From Deltaproteobacteria bacterium (GTDB lineage Bacteria; Myxococcota_A; Polyangia; Polyangiales; Ga0077539), in NCBI GenBank assembly GCA_016704445.1, contig JADJAE010000064.1, forward strand, positions 1-64,000: a DNA stretch of 64,000 nucleotides. The letters run 5' to 3'. The position numbers and the translations under genes are program-made. Numbering within the stretch: the stretch's first letter is position 1; each line of letters begins with the position of its first letter. The notes under the pieces were generated by a model. It was not told where the DNA came from. It saw only the letters and a list, made by a program, of their open reading frames with translations, and did not search any database. Below are positions 1 through 8,315 of the stretch, in pieces.

Positions 1-211
1 AACGATGGCGGCGGAGCGCGACGGACGTGAAGAACGTGAGCAACGCCGTCGCGGGCGACGAAGTGGTTGGAGACAGCACGAGAAGAAGGTCACGCGCAGT
101 AAGACGGGATCACCCGCCGCGCGCCGAAGAGGCGTCGGGTGACAGAGGCCCCACCGTAGCGACGAGGCGCCGTAATGGGCGCGGAGCGAGAGGGGCCAGG
201 GAGATGGAACC

Positions 212-1543
212 GTGAAGGAAGCGACGAAGGAACCACGACCGCCGACAGTGCCGATCGCGGCTGGACAAGGCGGAGAGGCCCGCGCCCGCTGGACGTGGAC
301 CGAACCCTCGGTGTGGACGGAGCGGATGTTGGCAGCCCTGGAGAACGGGGTGAAAGGAGGGGTCTGGTTCAGTCTGATGGACAAGGTGATCGCACCGAAG
401 AACCTCTCGGCCGCGGCGACGCGGGTCGAGCGGAACCGAGGAGCGGCCGGGGTCGACGGGCAACGGGTCGAGCACTTCTCGGCCGAGCGCACCGCGATCC
501 TGGCGAAGCTTCACGAGGAGCTACGCGACGGGAGCTACCGACCGAAGGCCGTGCGACGCGTCTGGGTTCCGAAACCCGGAACGACCCAGCTGCGCGCGCT
601 CGGCATTCCGACGGTGCGTGACCGCGTGGTGCAAGGCGCGCTGCGCGCCGTACTGGAGCCGATCTACGAGCGGCGCTTCACGGCGCACAGCTACGGGTTC
701 CGCCCCGGTCGCGGCTGCAAGGACGCGCTCCGACGCGTCGATGAGCTTCTGCACGAGGGGTACACGCACGTCGTGGACGCCGACATCCAGAGCTACTTCG
801 ACCGCATCGACCACGACCTGCTGATGGCGGAGGTGCGCAAGGAGGTCGCGGACGGCAGCGTCCTGGACCTCGTGCGCGCGTTCCTCCAGCAGCGCGTGAT
901 GGACGGGTTGGAAGGATGGACGCCGGACGAGGGGTCGCCGCAAGGCGCGGTGATCTCCCCGTTGCTGTCGAACATCTTCCTGCACCCGGTCGACCTCGTG
1001 ATGCGCGAGGCGGGCCTGGAGATGGTGCGCTACGCCGACGACCTGGTGATCCTGTGCAAGAGCGCCGCGGAGGCGGAAAGCGCCCTCGCGTTGCTCGAAG
1101 CACAGATGACCGCGCGCCGGCTGACGCTGCATCCGGACAAGACCCGCATCGTGGACACGACCCAACCCGGCGGCTTCGACTTCCTGGGGTACCACTTCGA
1201 GCTGGGGCGCAAGACGCCGCGGAAGAAGTCGCTCCAGAAGCTGCGCGACCGCATCCGAACGGTGACACCGCGGAACAGCGGGGAGTCGCTCAAGTGCATC
1301 GTGGCGGTGCTGAACCGCACGCTGCGGGGGTGGTTCGAGTACTTCAAGCACTGCACGAAACGGACGTTCCGAGGCGTCGATGGGTTCGTCCGTCGTCGCC
1401 TCCGAGCGCTCCTGATCCGCCGCCAGAAGCGCCGCGGCTTCGGCACCGGATTCGCCCATCGAGACTGGCCCAACGCCTACTTTGCGGAGCACGGGCTTCT
1501 CTTCCTCGCGGACGCCCATGCGCATGCTCGCCATGCTCGGTAG
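212..1543 (+). CDS. ltrA: Group II intron reverse transcriptase/maturase (LtrA-type)
   Basis: The protein helps its host intron fold and splice and copies intron RNA into DNA at a new site. It has about 443 residues. Reverse transcriptase blocks are in order: the AAGVDG block near the N terminus, the SYGFRPGRGC block, the DADIQSYFD block, SPQGAVISPLLSNIFL, and the catalytic YADD followed by LVILC. After the palm, a maturase (X) domain carries the GWFEYFKH motif and a basic stretch. No HNH endonuclease domain follows, so mobility would depend on other priming. The GTG at 212 is used as start; ATG 326 is a shorter alternative that would still keep all RT blocks. The gene lies entirely inside the intron RNA. 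Confidence 0.88.
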   Translation: MKEATKEPRPPTVPIAAGQGGEARARWTWTEPSVWTERMLAALENGVKGGVWFSLMDKVIAPKNLSAAATRVERNRGAAGVDGQRVEHFSAERTAILAKLHEELRDGSYRPKAVRRVWVPKPGTTQLRALGIPTVRDRVVQGALRAVLEPIYERRFTAHSYGFRPGRGCKDALRRVDELLHEGYTHVVDADIQSYFDRIDHDLLMAEVRKEVADGSVLDLVRAFLQQRVMDGLEGWTPDEGSPQGAVISPLLSNIFLHPVDLVMREAGLEMVRYADDLVILCKSAAEAESALALLEAQMTARRLTLHPDKTRIVDTTQPGGFDFLGYHFELGRKTPRKKSLQKLRDRIRTVTPRNSGESLKCIVAVLNRTLRGWFEYFKHCTKRTFRGVDGFVRRRLRALLIRRQKRRGFGTGFAHRDWPNAYFAEHGLLFLADAHAHARHAR

Positions 1544-1558
1544 AGCTCATCAACTGGA

Positions 1559-1632
1559 GAGCCGGATGCGGGAGATCCGCCAGTCCGGTTCGGAAGGAGG
1601 GGGCCGCGTGAACCGCGGCTCCCTACCCTTAT
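1559..1632 (+). ncRNA. Group II intron domains V and VI
   Basis: Domain V (about 1559-1592) begins GAGCCGGATGCGG and folds back through CCGCCAGTCCGGTTC. It matches the conserved catalytic hairpin in length, GAGCCG opening and GGTTC closing strand. Domain VI follows at about 1596-1624 as a GC stem (GGGGCCGCG against CCGCGGCTCC) that would present the branch-point adenosine. The short CTACCCTTAT tail ends the intron. Domain V is the part of group II introns least tolerant of change, so this assignment is firmer than the exact last base. Confidence 0.78.
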
Positions 1633-1986
1633 CGGTCGGCCGTCGCTGGGCTCACATCGCCCAGCGCCCTGCGATCCCGAAGGAGGACGTCGACGGTCGT
1701 CGCTCCGTCCTGGGCAAGCGATGTCCGACCGGAGCCCCGGGCAGTGCCCGGGGCGGCCATCGTGTTATTGCCTGGGGTGACGCGCCATCGCGCGGAACCC
1801 CAGCGATCCAGCGGGTTGCGACACCTTCCCGTCGCCCGAGATGAGGTCAACCATCAGCCCCGAGGCGGGGGGAGGGCGCGCGGCAGCGGGGAAGGGGGCA
1901 ACACGGCCTCGCGCTCGTACTCCGATCTCCAGGGCCCTCCCGGCGCCGTTGACCCGCGCTCGTGCGCTGCGGGATCTTTCCTCCCC
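1633..1986. other. Gene-free stretch with three strong hairpins
   Basis: No credible gene is seen between the intron end and the ferritin-like gene. Three hairpins are present. 1644-1666 pairs CGCTGGGC with GCCCAGCG over a 7-nt loop. 1735-1753 pairs CCCCGGGCA with TGCCCGGGG almost without a loop. 1773-1802 pairs TGGGGT with ACCCCA around an inner CGCG/CGCG stem. None has a T-tract, so they are weak candidates for factor-independent terminators. The first lies 11 bp after the intron junction, so it belongs to the 3' exon. They may be remnants of a transcribed RNA or a terminator region of a gene the intron entered. Confidence 0.5.
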
Positions 1987-2691
1987 ATGACCCTCCCCGC
2001 GCAGTCCGAGTGGCTCCGCCGCGTCGAGGCGGAGTACCGCTCGTCGGTGATCACCCAGCGCCTCACGCTCTGGCTCACCCAGGCCGGGGCCTCGCCCGAC
2101 CTGCTCCACGCCGGCCTTCGCATCGCCGCCGACGAGCTCGACCACGCCGAGCTCTCCATGGCCGTGCACCGCGCGGCCGGGGGAAGCTCCACCCCGCAGC
2201 TCGACCGCGCCTCGCTGGAGCACCCGACCCGCTCGGGCGACCCGCTGGAGTGGGACATCGTTCGGGTGGGGGTGGACGTATTCTGTCTGGGCGAGACCGT
2301 CGCGGTGCCGCTCTTCCGATACCTCCGCGAGGGCTGCGAGGAGCCCTCCGCGAAGGCCGCGCTCCAGCGCATCCTGCGCGACGAGGTGCGCCACCGCGAC
2401 TTCGGCTGGACCCTCCTCGACGCCATGCTCGACGGTCCCCTGGCGCCGGAGCTTAGGGCGCTGGTGGTGCGAGAGCTGCCCGGGTGGTTCGGGCGCATCC
2501 GGGCCAGCTATGCCCCGGCCTTCGCCGCGGCGCAGACGGCGGTCTCCGACGACGACCGCCGCTGGGGCCTGATGCCCGCCGCCCGCTACGCCGAGGTGGT
2601 GGCGAAGACCCTCACGCGCGACTGGGTGCCGCGCTTCCGGGAGCGGGGCATCGACGCCCGCGCCGCGTGGGATCGCGCTGCCACGTCCTAG
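1987..2691 (+). CDS. Ferritin-like di-iron domain protein
   Basis: A 234-residue, largely helical protein. The metal-binding pattern of ferritin-like four-helix bundles is visible: an ELDH segment around residues 50-53, a GET segment near residue 100, and EVRH around residues 135-138. The helix spacing fits a di-iron carboxylate site as in uncharacterised ferritin-like domain proteins of Myxococcota. Whether it oxidises a substrate or handles iron cannot be told. ATG 1987 is chosen because it sits just before the first helix; an open frame extends upstream to 1744 but runs through the hairpin region and is not protein-like. It precedes lysC by 38 bp on the same strand. Confidence 0.7.
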   Translation: MTLPAQSEWLRRVEAEYRSSVITQRLTLWLTQAGASPDLLHAGLRIAADELDHAELSMAVHRAAGGSSTPQLDRASLEHPTRSGDPLEWDIVRVGVDVFCLGETVAVPLFRYLREGCEEPSAKAALQRILRDEVRHRDFGWTLLDAMLDGPLAPELRALVVRELPGWFGRIRASYAPAFAAAQTAVSDDDRRWGLMPAARYAEVVAKTLTRDWVPRFRERGIDARAAWDRAATS

Positions 2692-2729
2692 CGCTTTGGT
2701 CGTGCGGTCTGCTACGTCCCCGGCCACTT

Positions 2730-4061
2730 ATGCGCGTCATGAAGTTCGGCGGGACCTCCGTCGGTGATCCCACCCGCATCGCCAACCTCTGCGACATCGT
2801 GAGCCACTCGCTGCAGCGCCGACCCGTGGTGGTCGTCAGCGCGGCCTCCAAGGTCACGGACATGCTCCTCACCGCGGCGCGCCACGCCAGGGACGGCCGG
2901 GTCGACCCGTCGCCCATCGAGTCTCGGGTCACCGCCCTGCTCTCGGCCTTCGACCTCGACCCCTCCCTGGTGCACCGGGAGTTCGTCGGGCTGCGCGAGT
3001 CGCTGGAGGCCATCGCCGCGAGGGCGGAGGCCACCCCCGAGCTGCTCGACGCCGTGGCCTCCTACGGCGAGCGCATCTCCGTGAGGAGCACCGCGGCGAT
3101 TCTGCGCAAGCGGGGGGTCGACGCGGTGCACGCCGACGCCTTCGACCTGGGGATGCTCACGGACGCCAACTTCGGCAGCGCCGAGCCGCTGCTGGAGAGC
3201 GCCGACCTGCTTCGGGCGGGCGTCGCGGCGCTGGTGGAGCAGGGGAAGGTGCCGGTGGTGACGGGCTTCATCGGGCGCACCCTCGACGGCCGGGTGACCA
3301 CCCTCGGCCGCGGCGGCAGCGACTACTCCGCGGCCATCCTCGGCGCGGCCATCCACGCCGACGAGATCGAGATCTGGACCGACGTGCCCGGGGTGATGTC
3401 CGCCGACCCGAGGGTGGCGCCGGACGCGCGGACCATTCCGGTGCTGTCCTTCCGCGAGGCCGCCGAGCTCGCGTACTTCGGCGCCAAGGTGCTGCACCCC
3501 AAGACCATCCACCCCGCGGTGAAGCGGGGCATTCCCGTGCGGGTGAAGAACACCTTCGAGCCCGATCACCCCGGCACGGTGATCACCGCCGAGGGCGACT
3601 GCGACGCGCGGGGCGTACGGGCGCTCGCGCACAAGCGGGGCATCCGGAGCGTCAACGTGGTGTCCACCCGGATGCTCCTGGCGCACGGCTTCCTCGCGAA
3701 GATCTTCGAGGTGTTCGCGAGGCACCGGGTGGTGGTCGACCTGGTGAGCACCAGCGAGGTCTCGGTGAGCTGCACCGTCGACAAGGACGACGGCCTCGAC
3801 GGCGCCGTGAGGGAGCTTCGCACCTACGGCGAGGTGACCGTCACCAACGACCTCGCGCTGGTGTGCGTCATCGCCGCGGGCCTGCTCGAAGACCCGAAGC
3901 CCTGCGCCCGCGTCTTCGCGGTGCTGGCCGAGGAGAACATCCCCGCGCAGCTCCTCTCCATGGGCGCGAGCGCCATCAACCTGAGCCTGCTGGTCCCTGA
4001 TGCGCACGCCGAGCGCGCGGTGAAGGCCCTGCACCGGGCCCTCTTCTCGGAACACCCATGA
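2730..4061 (+). CDS. lysC: Aspartate kinase
   Basis: Phosphorylates L-aspartate, the first step toward lysine, DAP, threonine and methionine. The 443-residue protein opens with KFGGTSVG (residues 5-12), the nucleotide-binding signature of the family. It has GRGGSDYSA and TDVPGVMSADPR in the kinase domain, and a C-terminal pair of ACT-type regulatory segments. Length matches monofunctional lysine-sensitive enzymes (about 400-460), and no homoserine dehydrogenase domain is fused. Start ATG 2730 is four residues before the conserved KFGG; ATG 2739 is possible. The stop overlaps the start of lysA (ATGA at 4058-4061), so the two are probably co-translated and feed the same pathway. Feedback control through the ACT segments is likely from family knowledge. 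Confidence 0.93.
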   Translation: MRVMKFGGTSVGDPTRIANLCDIVSHSLQRRPVVVVSAASKVTDMLLTAARHARDGRVDPSPIESRVTALLSAFDLDPSLVHREFVGLRESLEAIAARAEATPELLDAVASYGERISVRSTAAILRKRGVDAVHADAFDLGMLTDANFGSAEPLLESADLLRAGVAALVEQGKVPVVTGFIGRTLDGRVTTLGRGGSDYSAAILGAAIHADEIEIWTDVPGVMSADPRVAPDARTIPVLSFREAAELAYFGAKVLHPKTIHPAVKRGIPVRVKNTFEPDHPGTVITAEGDCDARGVRALAHKRGIRSVNVVSTRMLLAHGFLAKIFEVFARHRVVVDLVSTSEVSVSCTVDKDDGLDGAVRELRTYGEVTVTNDLALVCVIAAGLLEDPKPCARVFAVLAEENIPAQLLSMGASAINLSLLVPDAHAERAVKALHRALFSEHP

Positions 4062-5287
4062 ACACTCCCCCCTGGCACTCCTGGCTCGGCCCCCGGCGCG
4101 CCCGTCGCCTCAGCGAGCGCTTCGGCACGCCCCTCTACGTCTACTCGGCTCCGGTGCTGCGCAACCGCTGCCGGGCCCTGCTCCGGGCCTTCCCCGGGGT
4201 CGGGCTCCGCTACGCCATGAAGGCCAACAGCAACCCGTCGCTGCTGCGCATGGTGCGCTCGATGGGCCTCGGGGTGGACACGGTCTCGCCCTGGGAGGTG
4301 CAGCTCGCGCTCGAGTGCGGCTTCCGCAAGGCCGACCTGATCTACTCGGGCAACAACCCCAGCGACGACGACCTGCGCGCCGTGCACCGCGCGGGGGTGC
4401 TCATCAACCTCGACTCCCTCTCGTCGCTGCACCGCTACGGCCGGATGTTTCGCGGGTCGCGCGTCTCCTTGCGGGTCAACCTGGAGGTCGGCGGAGGGCA
4501 CCACCCGCACGTCATCACCTCCGGGCCCGACAGCAAGTTCGGCCTCGCGCCGGAGGATCTCCCGGAGGCCAAGTCCATCGCCGCGCGCCACGGGATGCGC
4601 ATCGTCGGGCTGCACCAGCACATCGGCTCGGGGATCTTCGACCCGCAGCTCTTCCTCGACGCGCTCGACCCGCTGCTGGCCTTCAGCGAGGCGCTGCCCG
4701 ACCTGGAGGTGCTCGACGCGGGCGGAGGCTTCGGCGTCCCGTACCGGCCCGAGGAGAGCCCCCTCGACCTCGCGGGCCTCGGATCGCGGGTGACGACCCG
4801 CTTCCGCGCGATGCAGAAGGGGCGCAAGAAGCCGCTGCAATTCCTGCTGGAACCCGGGCGCTACGTGGTGGCCGAGGCGGGGGCGCTGCTCACCCAGGTG
4901 ACCACGCTCAAGCGCACGCGCGACCGGGTGTTCATTGGGGTCGACTCGGGGATGCACCACCTCATCCGACCGGCGCTCTACCAGTCGTATCACCCGGTGA
5001 GCATGGTGCCGGAGCGCGACGGGGCGGCGCTGCGGAGCTTCATCGTGGGGCCCATCTGCGAGAGCGGCGACGTGCTCGCCGAGGAGCGGATGATCCCGAT
5101 GCCCGAGGAGGGCGACCTCGCCATCGTGGGCAACGCCGGGGCGTATGGGTTCGCGATGGCGTCGCACTACAACCTCCGCGCCCGCCCCGCGGAGGTGCTC
5201 ATCGACAACGGCAAGGTCACGGTGATCCGCGCGAGGGAGAACTACCGCGACGTGATCCGCCGGCGCGACCTTCGGGCGAAGCGGTAG
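4058..5287 (+). CDS. lysA: Diaminopimelate decarboxylase (PLP fold type III)
   Basis: Converts meso-diaminopimelate to L-lysine with pyridoxal phosphate. The 409-residue protein has the PLP lysine in YAMKANSNP (K55), HQHIGSG and a glycine-rich DAGGGFGVPY segment for phosphate binding, LEPGRYVV, and the CESGDVLAE segment carrying the active-site cysteine of the partner subunit. Its length is typical. The related carboxynorspermidine and arginine decarboxylases share the fold, but coupling to lysC by a 4-bp overlap favours the lysine role. dapF, the enzyme that makes its substrate, lies about 42 kb away in this window. Confidence 0.9.
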   Translation: MNTPPWHSWLGPRRARRLSERFGTPLYVYSAPVLRNRCRALLRAFPGVGLRYAMKANSNPSLLRMVRSMGLGVDTVSPWEVQLALECGFRKADLIYSGNNPSDDDLRAVHRAGVLINLDSLSSLHRYGRMFRGSRVSLRVNLEVGGGHHPHVITSGPDSKFGLAPEDLPEAKSIAARHGMRIVGLHQHIGSGIFDPQLFLDALDPLLAFSEALPDLEVLDAGGGFGVPYRPEESPLDLAGLGSRVTTRFRAMQKGRKKPLQFLLEPGRYVVAEAGALLTQVTTLKRTRDRVFIGVDSGMHHLIRPALYQSYHPVSMVPERDGAALRSFIVGPICESGDVLAEERMIPMPEEGDLAIVGNAGAYGFAMASHYNLRARPAEVLIDNGKVTVIRARENYRDVIRRRDLRAKR

Positions 5288-5386
5288 GCGCCGCCACCCG
5301 CCGCCATGGCGGCGGCGACGCACCACCCACGAGAAGCCCTTGAAATACAGGGGTTCCGTGACGGCACGGGCGCTGCGAAGGGGTGG

Positions 5387-5392
5387 TATCGT
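5387..5392 (+). promoter_or_regulatory. Putative -10 box for the Uma2 gene
   Basis: TATCGT lies 7 bp before ATG 5400. Spacing this short would put the transcription start at or next to the start codon, a leaderless arrangement. No convincing -35 hexamer is seen at the usual distance. The same TANNNT-to-ATG spacing recurs elsewhere in the window. Confidence 0.35.
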
Positions 5393-5399
5393 GAGCGAC

Positions 5400-6158
5400 A
5401 TGGCGACGAGGGCGAGCGGCGGCGTGGACGTGGTGTTCGAGGCCCCGCGGTGGTCCGAGCGGTGGGTGCTCGAGGACGGCGTGACCATGCCCGAGAGCGA
5501 TCCGCACCGGCTGACCTGCGAGCTGCTGGAGGACGTGCTGCGCACATGGGTGAGGCGCACCGCGCGTGATGCGCGGGTGTTCGGCAACATCGCGCTGCGG
5601 TGGGCGGAGGAGCACCCCCGGGTCGGCGTCGACCCGGACGTGTGCCTGGTGGAGCCGGCGCCGCCGGGCCCCGAGGTGCGCAGCGTGCTGACCTGGGTCG
5701 AGGGTCACCGAGCACCGACCGTCGCCGCGGAGGTGGTGAGCCGCGACACCGCGCGCAAGGACTACCAGGAGGGCCCGGCGAAGTACGCCGCCAGCGGGAC
5801 GGGCGAGCTGTGGATCTTCGACCCCGACCGCCGCGGTCGCGGGGTGACGGGCGAGCCCTGGGTGCTGCAGGTGTGGCGGCGCACGCGGTCCGGGGAGTTC
5901 CGGCGGGAGTACGCGGGCGACGGGCCGGCGTACTCCGAGTCGCTGGGCGCGTGGCTCGTGGTGACCGACGACGGAACGCGGCTGCGGGTCGCGGACGACG
6001 AGGGCGGAGAGCGGCTCTGGCCGACGGAGGCCGAGGCGGAGCGCGCGAGGGCCGAGGCGGAGCGCGCGAGGGCCGAGGCGGAGAAGGCCCGTGCGGACGC
6101 GCTCGCCGCGCAGGTCGAGGCGCTCACCGCGCAGGTCGAGGCGCTCAAGGGGAGGTAA
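5400..6158 (+). CDS. Uma2-family (DUF820) PD-(D/E)XK-like protein with coiled-coil tail
   Basis: A 252-residue protein of the Uma2 family, which has a restriction-endonuclease-like fold; members are often many-copy and of unproven biological role. The catalytic pattern is visible: PDVCLVE, then AEVVSRDTARKDY with its E and K, then GTGELWIFDP. The C-terminal 45 residues are a charged Ala/Glu/Arg coiled coil encoded by near-exact 21-bp repeats (units at 6030-6050 and 6051-6071, then 6101-6121 and 6122-6142). ATG 5400 is chosen because of the TATCGT box just upstream; GTG 5391, seven bases after an AAGGGG, is the rival start and adds three residues. A nuclease activity is inferred from the fold only. 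Confidence 0.72.
   Translation: MATRASGGVDVVFEAPRWSERWVLEDGVTMPESDPHRLTCELLEDVLRTWVRRTARDARVFGNIALRWAEEHPRVGVDPDVCLVEPAPPGPEVRSVLTWVEGHRAPTVAAEVVSRDTARKDYQEGPAKYAASGTGELWIFDPDRRGRGVTGEPWVLQVWRRTRSGEFRREYAGDGPAYSESLGAWLVVTDDGTRLRVADDEGGERLWPTEAEAERARAEAERARAEAEKARADALAAQVEALTAQVEALKGR
6030..6142 (+). repeat. Two sets of 21-bp in-frame tandem repeats
   Basis: The first unit (6030-6050) recurs exactly at 6051-6071 and partly at 6072-6083, encoding AEAERAR. The second unit (6101-6121) recurs at 6122-6142 with one change, encoding a heptad ending in QVEAL. The 21-bp period equals seven codons, one coiled-coil heptad, so copy-number change would lengthen the coil without a frameshift. Confidence 0.75.
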
Positions 6159-6182
6159 AGCGTCACGGAGCGGGCGCCGGGG

Positions 6183-6932
6183 TCACCGCCGCCAGGTGCG
6201 ACCTGCGGGGCCGGACTTGAGCCCGCGCTGCTCCAGTACGAGCGAGCGGTAGGTGGTCCCCCGCTCCCTGGGGAGGAGCTTGTAGAGCACCATGCCCGCG
6301 GCCTCGGCGTCGTCGGTGGCGCGGTGGGCGTTGGAGAGGTCGACCCCGAGGCGCGTCGAGACCTCGCCGAGCTTGAAGCCCTTTACCCCGGTCTGTAAGG
6401 CCCTGGCCCACACCAGCGGGTCGAGCCACTCGGTGCCTCGCAGGGCGGGCGGCGTGGCGGTGGTCTTGGTCACCTCCACCCCGGCGCGCACCAGCTCGGC
6501 GCGGATGAACCCCCGGTCGAAGCCCGCGTTGTAGGCCAGCGGGATGCGCCCCTGGAGAAGCTCCAGGATCTTCGGGGCCAGCTGCTCGAAGGTGGGCTGC
6601 CCCTTCACCTGGGCGTCGGTGATGCCGTGCACCGCCGCGGCGTCCGCGGGGATCGGGATGCCCGGGTTCACCAGCATCCCGTAGCGGCCCTCCACCACGC
6701 CGTCGCGGAAGTGCACCACCGCGATCTCCACGATGCGGTCGCCGCGGCCCGGGTCCCGCCCGGTGGTCTCCGTGTCGATCGCAGCCATCGGCAGCGTGTG
6801 CCACGGGGCGTCGGGGTCGAGCTCCTCCGCGAGGCCGAGCTGCGCGGGAGGCGCCGTCCGGAGGAAGGGCATGATCCCCGGGTATGGCAGCCCCGTGGGG
6901 AAGCATGAGTTCACCTTCGATCCGTGCGCCAT
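6183..6932 (-). CDS. DnaQ-family 3'-5' exonuclease
   Basis: A 249-residue DEDDh exonuclease related to the proofreading subunit of DNA polymerase III. Exo I is DTETTG, followed by the HGIT segment; Exo II is NAGFDRGF; Exo III is HRATDDAE, with the catalytic histidine and last aspartate. About 50 residues before Exo I carry no recognised domain. No helicase, GIY-YIG or polymerase domain is attached, so it may act alone in DNA or RNA trimming. Start at 6932 (MAHG) is chosen; an in-frame Met at 6950 would add six residues. It is transcribed away from menF, with about 90 bp between the two starts. Confidence 0.82.
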   Translation of the reverse strand: MAHGSKVNSCFPTGLPYPGIMPFLRTAPPAQLGLAEELDPDAPWHTLPMAAIDTETTGRDPGRGDRIVEIAVVHFRDGVVEGRYGMLVNPGIPIPADAAAVHGITDAQVKGQPTFEQLAPKILELLQGRIPLAYNAGFDRGFIRAELVRAGVEVTKTTATPPALRGTEWLDPLVWARALQTGVKGFKLGEVSTRLGVDLSNAHRATDDAEAAGMVLYKLLPRERGTTYRSLVLEQRGLKSGPAGRTWRR

Positions 6933-7025
6933 AGGTCGCCATCGCAGCACGTCGCGGTGCCCGCTGCCAACTTGCGCGCGTCCCGATTGACCTTCGCGCC
7001 CGGTGCCACCACCGTCCCTGGCCCG

Positions 7026-8315
7026 ATGGTTCCGCTGTCCGGCCCGCTGCTCTCACGCCTCGAAGCGCTCCCGCCCGAAGCCCTCGTCGCGATCACCGCC
7101 CCCTCCGACGCGACCACCGCCGCGGCCCCTTCGCTACACTGGTCCGCCGACGAGGACGGCACCACCGAGGCCTGGGGCGCAGCGGTCTCCCTCGACGGCG
7201 AGCACCTCGACGCGCTCGCCCCGAGGGTGCGCTCGACCCTCTCGTCGCTCACCGCGCTCAGCGACCACGACGACGCGCCCGCGCCACGGATGTTCGGCGG
7301 CCAGTGCTTCGACCCCGCCCGCTCCCACGCCCACGACCCGGCCTGGGGCAGAGCTCCCCGCGCCCTGATGGTGCTCCCCACCTGGAGCCGCATCTCCCTC
7401 GGCTGTCGCTCGTGGCTCCAGTGGGTCGGCCCCGCCTCCGCCGCCCGCTCGCTCGACTGGACCTTACCCGCCGGTGTAAGCGCCCCCGCCGCTCCTGCCG
7501 CCGTGCGCGCGCCCGACCCCGAGGCGCAGCCCCGCTGGGAGGCGCTGGTGCGCTCCGCCCTCGACGCGATGGCCGACGGCGTCATCGACAAGCTGGTGGG
7601 CGCCCGCCGGGTGCGATGGTCCCGCCCGGGGGGATGGTCCCTCGCGGAGGTGCTCTCCCGGCTCTCGGCGCAGGACGGGGCCCGCTTCGCCCTCCGCCTC
7701 GCGCCCGGCGTGGTCTTCGTCGGAGCGACGCCCGAGCGCCTCGTCCTTCGCCGCGGCGACACCGTGGAGGTCGACGCGCTCGCTGGCAGCATCCCCCGAG
7801 GCGTCGACGACCCCGCCGCCATCGCCGCGCTCCTCGCCAGCGCCAAGGACCGCCACGAGCACGCCCTCGTGGTCACCTTCATCGCCGACGCGCTGCGCTC
7901 CCTCGGTCTCCCGGTCTCCCACGCCGAGCTCCCCTCGGTGCGCTCGCTCCCCTCGGTGCACCACCTCTGGACGCCCATCCGCGCTCGCTCCGAGAGGGCC
8001 CCCGACGCGCTCACGCTCGCCTCGGCGCTGCACCCCACGCCCGCCGTCGCAGGCGCTCCCCGCGCCGACGCCCTCCGCTGGATCGCCCGCCATGAGCCCG
8101 ACCCCCGCGGCTGGTACGCCGGGACGCTGGGCTGGTGCGACGCCCGCGGTGACGGGCGCTTCGTCGTGGCGCTGCGCTCGGCGGTGATCCACGGAGACGA
8201 GGCCTGGGCCTACGTGGGGGCGGGCCTGGTTCCTGGCTCCGATCCATCGGCCGAGTGGCGCGAGACCGAGGCCAAGCTCCGCACGGCGCGCGTCGCCCTC
8301 GAAGGACCCCCATGA
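7026..8315 (+). CDS. menF: Isochorismate synthase
   Basis: Converts chorismate to isochorismate, the entry to classical (o-succinylbenzoate) menaquinone synthesis. The 429-residue protein has the chorismate-binding C-terminal domain: VGARRVRW early in the domain, GATPERL, DALAGSIPRG, the HLWTPI segment, and the YAGTLGW / YVGAGLVPGSDP / EWRETEAKL run that closes the active site. The N-terminal 180 residues are weakly conserved, as in MenF and EntC. Start ATG 7026 is inferred; no clear ribosome site is visible and an open frame reaches 6924. Context decides for menF over entC or trpE, because menD follows with a 4-bp overlap. Confidence 0.88.
   Translation: MVPLSGPLLSRLEALPPEALVAITAPSDATTAAAPSLHWSADEDGTTEAWGAAVSLDGEHLDALAPRVRSTLSSLTALSDHDDAPAPRMFGGQCFDPARSHAHDPAWGRAPRALMVLPTWSRISLGCRSWLQWVGPASAARSLDWTLPAGVSAPAAPAAVRAPDPEAQPRWEALVRSALDAMADGVIDKLVGARRVRWSRPGGWSLAEVLSRLSAQDGARFALRLAPGVVFVGATPERLVLRRGDTVEVDALAGSIPRGVDDPAAIAALLASAKDRHEHALVVTFIADALRSLGLPVSHAELPSVRSLPSVHHLWTPIRARSERAPDALTLASALHPTPAVAGAPRADALRWIARHEPDPRGWYAGTLGWCDARGDGRFVVALRSAVIHGDEAWAYVGAGLVPGSDPSAEWRETEAKLRTARVALEGPP

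Larger units (their letters stand above)
1..1632 (+). mobile_element. Group II intron, 5' end outside the window
   Basis: This is a retroelement made of a catalytic intron RNA and the maturase it encodes. The 3' half is clear: a maturase gene, then a domain V hairpin and a domain VI stem. The bases before the maturase (1-211) are rich in short paired G/C segments typical of intron domains I-IV and hold no other gene. No GUGYG-type 5' boundary is visible, so the intron starts before the window. The 3' end is placed at the AT at 1631-1632, because group II introns end in AY and the domain VI stem closes just before it; the alternative AC at 1625-1626 cannot be excluded. Confidence 0.8.

Noticed and set aside
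1633..1810. Integron attC sites or a group IIC target
   Set aside because: No integrase or attC core sequence is visible, and the stem-loops lie after rather than before the intron.
4058..5287. Carboxynorspermidine or arginine decarboxylase instead of lysA
   Set aside because: The 4-bp overlap with lysC and the CESGDVL motif favour DAP decarboxylase.
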